A stretch of DNA of 64,000 nt from UBA1737 sp964541525 (GTDB taxonomy: Bacteria > Bacillota_I > Bacilli_A > ML615J-28 > CAG-313). Location: NCBI GenBank assembly GCA_964541525.1, contig CAZIQF010000001.1, forward strand, positions 1-64,000, in the 5' to 3' direction. The position numbers and the translations under genes were made by a program. The notes under the pieces were generated by a model, which worked only from the letters and a program-made list of their open reading frames with translations, was not told the DNA's origin and made no database searches. Below are positions 8,930 through 17,332 of the stretch, in pieces; position 1 is the first letter of the stretch; each line of letters begins with the position of its first letter.

Positions 8930-10364
8930 ATATCAAATCATTTATTGACATTTGATAATTATATTTAACATTTATTAAACTATTTAATGATAAAGATTTG
9001 AATGATACTAAGTATGTACTAACATAAGGACTAGGATTATAATCACTCTTACTCGAAAGAGAACCACCACCAGTAATATTTCCAAACATCTTACCCCAAC
9101 CACCTTCATAATTTAAGTATTCCTGAAAATCATTGTAATGATTATACGTATAAAATACATATTTTTCATTGATATCAATAATATGATCACCATTTTTATC
9201 ATATCTAGTATAGACGATTCTTGCAGCACCACGCGTAATATAACTACCATTATTATATTCTGCAACTTCATAGTTTGGATCACAATCAGTACCAGTTGTA
9301 CCTAAATCAATTTCATAATATTCCAAATCACCACCACAACCACTAATATTTGGTAATTCTGGTTCGTAGGGATATCTGGAAATATCTCCACTAAAAGCAC
9401 TATGATTTAATCGTAAATATTCACCCCAAATACTTCTCAAAGGTGAACCAGATTTATTGGAAATATAGTTAGCAGGAACATCACCAAAAGCAAGCACATA
9501 AGCAGCTACTTCTTCTAAAGTAACATAGGCCCCACCGCGATAAATCTGATTAACAATTTCGCCAGTTGCCGAAACAATATAATAAGTATTCCCATCAGCA
9601 GAATAGATCGCATCACTATTACGATATAAAATTCCTTCACTTTGTGGTTGATTTAAGGCAACATTGGGTTCTTGACTTTGCTTACTAATATCGCCTGACA
9701 TAAATCCATGTTCACTTCGATATAACGCATCAGAATAACTGCAAGCTTTGGTATAATTAGCATAGAACTCCTCATAAGTTATATTTTCATACGGATCATT
9801 TGAGACTTCATTAGTTAATATTTCTATTAAAAAAGGAGTTGATACTATATCTTTGACCCTTGCAACAATCCTAATAATCCCTGGAGATACTGCTGTAAGC
9901 ATATCTTCTTCTATGAACGCACAATCATTTCCGGAGATTAATTCATAGATTACTTCATTTTGGTAATTAAGCGGTTGAACACTGGCTGTTATTTTAATCG
10001 ATTCACCTACTTCTAATGAAGATACTTTTAACATTATTTTAACTGTAATCTCAGTTTGGACAACATTGATAATAATTTCATCAATATAATTATCAAATGT
10101 AACAGTAATTGTACTACTGCCTGGTTTAATACACGTAATGATTCCATCTTCCGTAATAATCACACAATCGTTTGAAGATTGCCAAATTAAATCACCATTA
10201 GGATTAATTTCATTAATTACTTCTAATTGTAATACTTCACCAATTTCAAGATTTAAAACTTCACCATTAGCAATCATAAATTGATTATTCGTTAGTGTAC
10301 ATCCTGTTAATATAGATAAAATCATTGATAAATAAATCATTAACCATTTTATTTTATTCTTCAT
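8910..10364 (-). CDS. Lipoprotein with two Ig-like domains and a barnase-family ribonuclease domain
   Basis: 484 residues: signal peptide with lipobox LTGC (lipidated Cys at 22), two Big_2/Ig-like domains (about 33-103 and 104-187), a linker, and a barnase-like (microbial RNase) domain from about 280 to 420. The fold signatures align with barnase: AAYVLAFGDVPANYI with its first helix region, SGDISR and ELP with the guanine loop region, E351 and D353 with E73/D75, R378 and R382 with R83/R87 at exactly the same spacing, and NHYNDF (H409) with catalytic H102. All catalytic residues therefore appear present. Between R382 and H409, residues 389-400 form a perfect EF-hand-like Ca2+ loop (D-x-N-x-D-x-x-x-D-x-x-E). 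An extra SGDIS motif occurs earlier, near residue 220. No barstar-like gene is nearby. Surface location is inferred from the lipobox. Confidence 0.8.
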   Translation of the reverse strand: MKNKIKWLMIYLSMILSILTGCTLTNNQFMIANGEVLNLEIGEVLQLEVINEINPNGDLIWQSSNDCVIITEDGIITCIKPGSSTITVTFDNYIDEIIINVVQTEITVKIMLKVSSLEVGESIKITASVQPLNYQNEVIYELISGNDCAFIEEDMLTAVSPGIIRIVARVKDIVSTPFLIEILTNEVSNDPYENITYEEFYANYTKACSYSDALYRSEHGFMSGDISKQSQEPNVALNQPQSEGILYRNSDAIYSADGNTYYIVSATGEIVNQIYRGGAYVTLEEVAAYVLAFGDVPANYISNKSGSPLRSIWGEYLRLNHSAFSGDISRYPYEPELPNISGCGGDLEYYEIDLGTTGTDCDPNYEVAEYNNGSYITRGAARIVYTRYDKNGDHIIDINEKYVFYTYNHYNDFQEYLNYEGGWGKMFGNITGGGSLSSKSDYNPSPYVSTYLVSFKSLSLNSLINVKYNYQMSINDLICSKYCR

Positions 10365-10489
10365 TTTATATCACCATTATCATATAACTTACAATATTAT
10401 ACCATTTTTGCTTTATCTTTATCTAAATTTTGACTTTTATTTTAAAGTTTAGTAATTAAATAAAAGACCTTGATAAATTTTTCATTTCG

Positions 10490-10640
10490 ATTACAAAAAT
10501 AATTTAACCAGAGAATATATTTCTATAAACTGTTTATTAAAAAAAGTATAATATCATAAGCACCTAAAACTCTATATTTTTGTACTTATGATAATTTTAT
10601 AAAATGAGTTGGATCCATAATAATTAAGAGCAACTCATTT
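10490..10640. repeat. Decayed repeat related to 20569-20695, within the 10365-10787 intergenic region
   Basis: This gene-free stretch of 423 bases holds no ORF that I can support. Part of it (ATTACAAAAATAATT, then GAGAATAT, then ATTTCTATAAAC, and later TTGTACTTATGATAATTTT) parallels, in the same order, the region upstream of the AAA-ATPase fragment at 20693. It contains two inverted repeats: TATCATAAG/CTTATGATA and AAATGAGTTG/CAACTCATTT. It looks like the relic of an element whose ATPase gene has been lost here. Confidence 0.45.
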
Positions 10641-10727
10641 AAATGAATTTAATCCAATTATTTCCAATTATTTTTTGATTAATCCTTCTAATAGTAATCA
10701 ACATTTAAAGTATTAAATCACCCCCCA

Positions 10728-10772
10728 AAAAGTAAAAATAAATAGAAAAGAACCCACAAAATTTGTGAGTTC
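10728..10772 (-). terminator. Terminator of the two-ABC-exporter operon
   Basis: On the minus strand, just after the second ABC gene, arms AACTCACAAA and TTTGTGGGTT (10751-10770) form a stem followed by CTTTTCTATTTTTAC. It is the natural end of the exporter transcript. Confidence 0.7.
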
Positions 10773-10787
10773 AATCATGTTTTATCA

Positions 10788-12656
10788 CTATTTATAATAT
10801 TGAGCTTGAGCATTCCATAATTCATAGTATTTACCATTTTTATTACTTAACAAATTCTTATGTGTATCGTGTTGAACGATATGACCATTATCAAATACTA
10901 CCACTTCATCACAGAATACACATGAAGATAATCTGTGACTAATATAAATTGCAGTCTTATCCCCAACAATTTCATTAAACTTAGAATAGATTTCTGCTTC
11001 TGCGATTGGATCTAAAGAAGCAGTAGGTTCATCTAAAATAATAAATGGTGAATTCTTATATAATGCTCTGGCAATTGCTATTTTTTGTGCTTCACCTCCA
11101 GAAATATTAACTCCTTTTTCATTGATTTGCTTATATAAATATGTATTCAAATCATTATTCATCTTCTTTAATCCTTCAGCAAAGCCAGCTCTAACTAAGC
11201 AATCAATTACTGTATTCGAATCATATTTAGTTCCAGAAGCCACATTATCACCTAATTTTAACGCCAACAATTTAAAGTCTTGAAATACAACTGAGAATAC
11301 CATCAAATAATCTAGATAATTATATTTTTTAATATTTATACCATTTAATAGTATTTCACCTTCTGTAGGATCATATAACCTACATAACAATTTTATAAAC
11401 GTAGTTTTACCACTACCATTCATTCCTACAATAGCTAATTTGCTGCCAACTTTAAATTTAATGTTAATATCCTTTAAAACATAATCAGTACTTGTTTGAT
11501 ATTTAAATGATACATTTTTAAATTCTATTTCATAGTCTCTATCCAGTCTTTTTTCTACAGTTAACGAACCTTGATACATAGTATTTTGAATATCTAAGAA
11601 TTCAAATATTAATTCTAAGAAACTACTATTTGTTTTCATATCACCTATAGTGCTTACAAAACTATTAAGACCAGATGATACTTTGGTAATTGATGCAATA
11701 TACTGCATTACCATACCAACACCAAAAGCTCCAGCCCAAGATTTCAAACATACAAACAAATATACTAATCCGATAAATAATGCAGATATTACTGCAGATA
11801 GCGAAGCGTATAAACCAATTGGTCCTTTAGATAATTTTGCAAACAAACCATTTGATGCAAAAGTATCATTTTTATTTCTATTGTATTTATCACACAATAG
11901 ATCTTGCCTATACATTCTAACATCTGTAGATAATTCTTTTTTGTAACCCAACCAACCAAAGAATCCAAACATTCTATTTCCCAAATTGTGCATATTTGAA
12001 TATTTTGCAAAATAACTTTCTCCTTTATAAGAAAAATAAGGAGCTAGTAAAGTTATTGATATCATTAATACAATAACCCCAACGATAAATAATGGATGAT
12101 TCAAGAATACAAAACTCTCAGCAGATACAGGCACTTTAGTTACAAACAATGTAAATGTTAACGCAATTCCACCTAATAAAGTAAAAATTGAAGAAATTAA
12201 TGATTGATAATTGCCAACAACTCTAAACAATCCCCAACCTCCACCATTTTGGTTTTGTCTTATAGTAGATAATAATTCATGTGTTTTTGTATCATCAAGA
12301 TTAATAAAATCCATATCAAATAATTTTTCTGTATAGAATTTTTCAAATTTAAAATATAGATTGGATGTTTGTATCTCATGCCACTTCTTTAAGACTGCTG
12401 ATATTAGAGTTATAAATGCTCCTGAAATGACAGTAACTAAAACTAAAATTTTTAATCTATCAACATTTCTGTCCCTAGCAAGTTCATCAATAATAAGTGC
12501 TGATAAATAAATTCCTATATAAGGTGTTATAGCTGACCAAATAGAATTCATAATTGTTGAAATAACCATTTGAGGATACTTCTTATAAATCATTTTTAAT
12601 GCTCTATTATTTATAGCCATCGAGTTTTTTCGATTAATTGAATTTTTATTTTTCAT
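10788..12656 (-). CDS. ABC exporter half-transporter (subunit B of a probable heterodimer)
   Basis: About 622 residues: six membrane segments followed by an ABC ATPase with Walker A GMNGSGKTT, signature ISGGEAQ, Walker B FIILDEPTASLDP and switch His (YISHRL). The start at 12656 is chosen because AAGGAG lies 9 bases upstream; the longer reading from 12719 lies inside the preceding gene. It overlaps the neighbouring ABC gene by 11 bases, so the two are translationally coupled and probably form a heterodimer. The kinase and LytTR regulator directly upstream suggest the pair exports, or gives resistance to, a peptide; no candidate peptide gene was found. Confidence 0.88.
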   Translation of the reverse strand: MKNKNSINRKNSMAINNRALKMIYKKYPQMVISTIMNSIWSAITPYIGIYLSALIIDELARDRNVDRLKILVLVTVISGAFITLISAVLKKWHEIQTSNLYFKFEKFYTEKLFDMDFINLDDTKTHELLSTIRQNQNGGGWGLFRVVGNYQSLISSIFTLLGGIALTFTLFVTKVPVSAESFVFLNHPLFIVGVIVLMISITLLAPYFSYKGESYFAKYSNMHNLGNRMFGFFGWLGYKKELSTDVRMYRQDLLCDKYNRNKNDTFASNGLFAKLSKGPIGLYASLSAVISALFIGLVYLFVCLKSWAGAFGVGMVMQYIASITKVSSGLNSFVSTIGDMKTNSSFLELIFEFLDIQNTMYQGSLTVEKRLDRDYEIEFKNVSFKYQTSTDYVLKDINIKFKVGSKLAIVGMNGSGKTTFIKLLCRLYDPTEGEILLNGINIKKYNYLDYLMVFSVVFQDFKLLALKLGDNVASGTKYDSNTVIDCLVRAGFAEGLKKMNNDLNTYLYKQINEKGVNISGGEAQKIAIARALYKNSPFIILDEPTASLDPIAEAEIYSKFNEIVGDKTAIYISHRLSSCVFCDEVVVFDNGHIVQHDTHKNLLSNKNGKYYELWNAQAQYYK

Positions 12657-14484
12657 TTTCAATTTCTCCTTCTCGATAGTATTTACTTTGTACTTCAAAT
12701 AATTGTGCGTATTTTCCACCTAAAGCTAGTAATTCTTCATGGGTTCCAACTTCCGCTATTTTTTCATCTGCAATAAATAATATTCTATCGCAGAATCTTG
12801 TGGAGGCTAATCTATGAGAAATAAACAATGAAGATTTATTTTTAGCTAGTTCATTGTATTTATTATAAATATCAGCTTCAGCGATTGGATCCAAAGCACT
12901 TGTTGGTTCATCCAACACAATTACTGGAGCATCTTTATAAAGAGCTCTAGCTAACATCAATCTTTGTATTTCTCCACCAGATAGGTTTGTCGCATCCTCA
13001 TATACTTCTCTATTTAATTTGCTTTCATATTTTTCAGGAAGTGATTCGATTTTTTCTTTTAAACCTGCTCTTTCAATACACTTATAAACTAATTCATAAT
13101 TAATGTTATCTTCAGTTTGAGCTACATTAGTAGCAACACTTCCAGCTAATAAAGAAAAGTGTTGAAAAACAGCTGAAAACATTTTGTAATAATGCTCTCT
13201 ATTATATATTTTAATATTAACTCCATTTAAAAGAATTTCACCTTCAGTAGGATCATAGTAACCACAAATAAGTTTTACTAATGTGGTCTTACCAACACCA
13301 TTTAAACCTACAATTGCTATCTTTTCATTAGGCTTAATAGTTAAATTAATATTAGTTAAAATATTTTTATCTCTTCCTGGATATCTAAACGAAACATTTC
13401 TTAATTCAATTGTATAATCTTTATTCAAATTAACATTCAAATTTTCACCATCTTCAAATTTAAATACTTCTGGATAATCTAATACCTCCCTAACAATTGA
13501 TAAGTCTATACTTTGTTTTTTTAAGGTATTTAATTGAGTCATAACTCCTATAACAAGATTTGTAAAGCCTTCTACTGCAGAAAAATAAAGTAAGAATTCT
13601 GCTACAGATATTTCGTTATTAATAACAAGTCCAATTAAATATACATACGCTACTACATTTCTTAAAAATGCCAAAACTAAATCAGCAATTCTAGCCCATA
13701 AATACACTCTAGCTACTTGTTTATTAAAAGCGTGTAGTAAATCCATTGATTTATCATGCAATTCAGTTAACCATGAACGCAATCCGAAAATACGAATATC
13801 TTTTGCAAATTGTAAGGAACTAGATGCTCCATTTATCCAATTAAGTTTTTTATCTTCTTCTGCTTCTAAGTCTTTGTATTTATATTTATATTCACTTAAA
13901 TAATTATTAATAAAAAATCCAATTAAAGTTGTTACTAAGATTATAATTAACATTAATGGTTTAACCATTAATAATAGTCCAACATAAAATATAAAACATG
14001 TAATATTAATTAATAACTGAGTTAATGTTTCCCAAATTGCTTCTGTGGCCTCTCTATTATTACTACAGCGAATAGAAGCTTGTTCACATAACTTATAGAA
14101 TTCTTCATTCTCAATATTAGGATAAGATGTTTTGCAAGCCTTATTATTAAGCATTGCAATTATTTCTGTTCTTACAGATATTCTTCCATATAACACATTC
14201 GCATTGATATAAGAATTAAAAGCATACGTTAAAACTAAAGCTGTAACAAAAACCAATATAGTTGTAATTAATATAGTAAATGATGCCCCTGTTTCTATTG
14301 CATTTAATATAGTTGGAGCAATGTATAGATTAATCAAATTTAATTCAACGCCTAATAAAACTAGAAGAATTGCAGTAAAAATAACTTTCTTTTCTTTTTG
14401 TTTCCAAGCAAGTTTAATCATAAACCATGAATTTTGGAAAATATTATATTTTGGTTTATTTTTAGGTTGATTTCTTACTATCAC
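12646..14484 (-). CDS. ABC exporter half-transporter (subunit A of a probable heterodimer)
   Basis: About 612 residues with six N-terminal membrane segments and an ATPase domain: Walker A GLNGVGKTT, signature LSGGEIQ, Walker B VIVLDEPTSALDP, and FISHRL switch. Both ATP sites of the predicted pair look intact. The GTG at 14484 is preferred, 10 bases after AAGGAG; a TTG at 14493 is too close to that site and no ATG is available. The promoter upstream carries two ACAATTCGT repeats at a 21-base period, the arrangement expected for a LytTR regulator such as the one encoded at 15250-15948. Substrate unknown; the operon context favours a peptide. Confidence 0.88.
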   Translation of the reverse strand: MIVRNQPKNKPKYNIFQNSWFMIKLAWKQKEKKVIFTAILLVLLGVELNLINLYIAPTILNAIETGASFTILITTILVFVTALVLTYAFNSYINANVLYGRISVRTEIIAMLNNKACKTSYPNIENEEFYKLCEQASIRCSNNREATEAIWETLTQLLINITCFIFYVGLLLMVKPLMLIIILVTTLIGFFINNYLSEYKYKYKDLEAEEDKKLNWINGASSSLQFAKDIRIFGLRSWLTELHDKSMDLLHAFNKQVARVYLWARIADLVLAFLRNVVAYVYLIGLVINNEISVAEFLLYFSAVEGFTNLVIGVMTQLNTLKKQSIDLSIVREVLDYPEVFKFEDGENLNVNLNKDYTIELRNVSFRYPGRDKNILTNINLTIKPNEKIAIVGLNGVGKTTLVKLICGYYDPTEGEILLNGVNIKIYNREHYYKMFSAVFQHFSLLAGSVATNVAQTEDNINYELVYKCIERAGLKEKIESLPEKYESKLNREVYEDATNLSGGEIQRLMLARALYKDAPVIVLDEPTSALDPIAEADIYNKYNELAKNKSSLFISHRLASTRFCDRILFIADEKIAEVGTHEELLALGGKYAQLFEVQSKYYREGEIENEK

Positions 14485-14512
14485 AAATATCAATCTCCTT
14501 TTTTACAGTTAT

Positions 14513-14581
14513 AGTATATCAAATAAAAATCGCCCCACAAAAAAACGAGGGACGAATTGTTAAATTATGGGGACGAATTGT
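14513..14581 (-). promoter_or_regulatory. ABC-exporter promoter with LytTR-type direct-repeat operator
   Basis: On the minus strand ACAATTCGT occurs at 14573-14581 and again at 14552-14560, exactly 21 bases apart (9-base sites, 12-base gap). This is the geometry of LytTR-domain binding sites, and each copy matches the published loose consensus for such sites at eight of nine positions as I recall it. Downstream lie a weak -35 (TTGTGG, 14535-14540) and TATACT (14513-14518) with a 16-base spacer, typical of an activator-dependent promoter. The distal repeat overlaps the kinase stop codon. Confidence 0.7.
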
Positions 14582-15237
14582 TATATTTGAGGAATGAGTA
14601 CTTCAGTAGTAAAAGCCCCATCTTCGCTATTTCTACTTAAATAGCCATCCAATTTCTCAATTATGCTATCTATTCTTACTAATCCAAATCCATGTCCATC
14701 ACCTTTAGTTGTCTTAAATATATTTGCTTCTTTTCTTTGTTTCTTTGAAGCCGTAAGGTTTGTAAATGAAATATATAATTGGGTATTTTTCATGACCATA
14801 TACACCCTAATTAATCTTTCATCTTCTGGTAAAGGTAAACTAGCCTCAATAGCGTTATCAAATAGATTGCCTAATATAACGCAAAGATCTAGTTCGCTCA
14901 TCTTTAGTTTTACTGGAACATGTGCATCTACTTTAACATTTATTCCTTTGGATTTAGCTAATGATATTTTGCTATTTAAAATCGCATCAGCCATTGCATT
15001 TCCAGTTTTTACAACAGTATCTACAGTTGATAAATCTTCATCTAGTTTATTTAAATACTCTTTAATTGCTTCTAAATCTCCTTTGTCAGCTAAAACTTTC
15101 ATAGTTTGAATGTGGTTGCGATAATCATGTCTCCAACCACGCATTTTTTTATACATTGTTTCAACTTCTTGATAATGTGTGTCTATTAATTCCCTTTGAT
15201 ATCTTTCGATTTGTTTGTCTATCTTCTTACTTGCCAT
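14581..15237 (-). CDS. Sensorless GHKL histidine kinase (AgrC/LytS-type core)
   Basis: About 218 residues, with no membrane segment or sensor domain. Residues near 30-40 hold the phospho-acceptor motif (WRHDYRNH), followed by the ATPase N-box NLFDNAIEA and the G-box GHGFGLVRID of the GHKL family. AgrC-like kinases normally have a six-helix membrane sensor; its absence suggests that the input comes from a partner, perhaps the adjacent ABC exporter, or that the gene lost its 5' part. The start at 15237 has AGGAGG 8 bases upstream, so the short form appears to be translated. It is 12 bases downstream of the response regulator gene. Confidence 0.85.
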   Translation of the reverse strand: MASKKIDKQIERYQRELIDTHYQEVETMYKKMRGWRHDYRNHIQTMKVLADKGDLEAIKEYLNKLDEDLSTVDTVVKTGNAMADAILNSKISLAKSKGINVKVDAHVPVKLKMSELDLCVILGNLFDNAIEASLPLPEDERLIRVYMVMKNTQLYISFTNLTASKKQRKEANIFKTTKGDGHGFGLVRIDSIIEKLDGYLSRNSEDGAFTTEVLIPQI

Positions 15238-15249
15238 CACTAAATCCTC

Positions 15250-15948
15250 CTACATTTCATTAATGATAGCTCTATTTAAAGCCTCATATATCCCTCTAGG
15301 CAATTGTAAAGTAACACCGTTAGTTAGATACACATCAGTTTTACTAACTCTACTAACATATTTTAAATTTATTATTGCTGAACGACCTATCCTAAAGAAT
15401 CTTTCATCTAATTCTTTTTCAACATCACCAAGTGTTTTCTTAATAGTATAATCTTTATTTGCGTGAACTGTTACATAATTTCTATCTACGTCCAAATAAA
15501 TTATTTCGTGTAAGGGGATTTTAATCATTTCATCAAATGAATTTAATACTAATTGTTTTTCATTTTGAATGAGTCGAGAAACAGCACGTTCAAGTACGTT
15601 AAATAATTTTTCTGCTTTTAATGGTTTCATTAAATAGTGTAGTGCTTCTACATCATAACCTTCTGCAATATAGTCTGAATATCCAGTAATAAAGATGATT
15701 TGAACACTTTTATTTGATTTTCTAATTTCTCTAGCTAATGTTACACCATCTATAATTCCCATTTCAATATCTAATAATAAAACATCATATTCTTTATTTT
15801 CAACATAATGAAAGATAAATGCTTCAGCTGAAGGGAACACATCTATATTAACTCGATATTTATTTTCTTTCGACCATTTTATTACTAATTCTTTTACATA
15901 TTCAGAATCGATAATACTATCATCACATATTGCAAAACTAATTTTCAT
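15250..15948 (-). CDS. LytTR-family response regulator (AgrA/VirR type)
   Basis: 232 residues: an N-terminal receiver domain with acidic pair (CDD, residues 8-10), phospho-acceptor Asp in LLLDIEMG near residue 60, conserved T/S and Lys (MKPLK), then a LytTR DNA-binding domain (about 130-230) with typical YLDVDRNYVTVH and FRIGRSAIINL segments. It pairs with the kinase gene just downstream. The expected binding site, a 21-base-period direct repeat, is present before the ABC exporter operon. The gene lies 37 bases after rlmD-like gene 1; whether it has its own promoter is not clear. Confidence 0.92.
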   Translation of the reverse strand: MKISFAICDDSIIDSEYVKELVIKWSKENKYRVNIDVFPSAEAFIFHYVENKEYDVLLLDIEMGIIDGVTLAREIRKSNKSVQIIFITGYSDYIAEGYDVEALHYLMKPLKAEKLFNVLERAVSRLIQNEKQLVLNSFDEMIKIPLHEIIYLDVDRNYVTVHANKDYTIKKTLGDVEKELDERFFRIGRSAIINLKYVSRVSKTDVYLTNGVTLQLPRGIYEALNRAIINEM

Positions 15949-15985
15949 AATGGAAGCATCTCCTCATAATTTCTGTGTATTTTTT

Positions 15986-17332
15986 CTACTTTTTCGCATC
16001 CTTCAGACATAACAACGCAATACACTCAATATGAGCTGTATGCGGAAACATATCTACTGGTTGAATAATATCAATTTGATAATTATTTTTTACTAATGTT
16101 TTTAGATCGATCACTTGCGTATGTGGATCGCATGAAATATAAATAATCTTCTTTGGTGCTAGTTTAACTACAGCATTTAAAAATCTTTCATCACTACCTT
16201 TTCTTGGTGGATCCATAATAATTACATCAATTTTTTCTTTTTTATTGGCTAGATTTTTGATAAAGTTAGATGCATCATCACAGAAAAAGTGGATATTTTT
16301 AACATTATTCATTTTCGCATTAACGATTGCATCAGCTATTGCATCTTTAACTAATTCAACACCAATTACTTTTCCTACCTTTTCGCTCGCAATGATTCCA
16401 ATTGTTCCTACACCACAATAAGCATCCAATATAACGTCATTTTTCGATAGTTTTGCTAGTTGCAATGCTTTAGAATATAATACGGCACATTGCTCTGAAT
16501 TAATTTGATAAAATGATTTTGCTGAAATTTTGAATTTTTTTTCTAATAAGATATCAGTAATATATCCTTTGCCATAAAGGATTTTTTCTTTGTTTCCTAA
16601 GACTGCACTTGTTGATTTATTATTAACATTTTGAATAATTGTTGTAATATTTGGTACTCTTGCTACCAAAGCTTTGACAAAATTTTGCGATCCGGGAAAG
16701 ATTTCACTACCAGTTACTACTACAACCATTATTTCTTTAGTTTGCATGCTTCTTTTAATCAAAATGTGACGAATTAATCCCGTTTTTTTATCTTCATCGT
16801 ATGCTTGATAATGCATTTTAAGCATCAATTCTTTAATAATACTGACAATTTTATCGCTTACTTCATCTTGGGTATAGCATTGTTCAAATTCGACAATGTT
16901 ATGCGTTTTTTCTTGATAAAACCCACTTGCAATTCGGCATTTTCCACCTTTAACATTTTTAAAAACAATTTGATTTTTATTTCGGTAGTGACTTGGATTA
17001 GCCATTCCTAATACATCATTGACATGATAATAACAATTAAATGTATCAAAGAATAATTTTTCAACCAATTCTTTTTTCATTTTTAATTGTTCTTGATAGT
17101 CAATATGAAGTAAGTTACAACCACCACATTGATTATAAATCGGACAAGGGACTTTAACTCTTGATTTCGCTGGTTTTGTAATCTGTCTAACAATGACAGT
17201 TCCATCTTTAGTTAAATCAACATCAATTGTTTCATCAACAATAACTTTATCAACTAAATATTCTTGATTCTTTAAATTTACAATTCCTTTAAAGTTATCA
17301 TCATATCTAATGACTTTCGTTGGTAACGACAT
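15986..17332 (-). CDS. RlmD/RumA-family 23S rRNA (uracil-C5) methyltransferase, paralogue 1
   Basis: 448 residues. The [4Fe-4S]-binding Cys cluster is visible (CPIYNQCGGCNLLHI, near residue 63-78, plus a later Cys in EQCY). The SAM-binding segment is DAYCGVGTIG, the catalytic Cys lies in ISCDP, and DPPRKG is present. These enzymes make 5-methyluridine in 23S rRNA (U747 or U1939) or tRNA. The N-terminal region is a weak TRAM-like domain compared with paralogue 2 at 21534-22916. It overlaps the acyltransferase gene by 26 bases and ends an operon beginning with the HAM1-like gene. Which uridine each paralogue modifies cannot be told from sequence. Confidence 0.92.
   Translation of the reverse strand: MSLPTKVIRYDDNFKGIVNLKNQEYLVDKVIVDETIDVDLTKDGTVIVRQITKPAKSRVKVPCPIYNQCGGCNLLHIDYQEQLKMKKELVEKLFFDTFNCYYHVNDVLGMANPSHYRNKNQIVFKNVKGGKCRIASGFYQEKTHNIVEFEQCYTQDEVSDKIVSIIKELMLKMHYQAYDEDKKTGLIRHILIKRSMQTKEIMVVVVTGSEIFPGSQNFVKALVARVPNITTIIQNVNNKSTSAVLGNKEKILYGKGYITDILLEKKFKISAKSFYQINSEQCAVLYSKALQLAKLSKNDVILDAYCGVGTIGIIASEKVGKVIGVELVKDAIADAIVNAKMNNVKNIHFFCDDASNFIKNLANKKEKIDVIIMDPPRKGSDERFLNAVVKLAPKKIIYISCDPHTQVIDLKTLVKNNYQIDIIQPVDMFPHTAHIECIALLCLKDAKK

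Noticed and set aside
10365..10787. Peptide-pheromone or bacteriocin gene near the ABC/LytTR locus
   Set aside because: No short ORF with an RBS and a double-Gly or Cys-rich precursor pattern could be found in the adjoining gaps.
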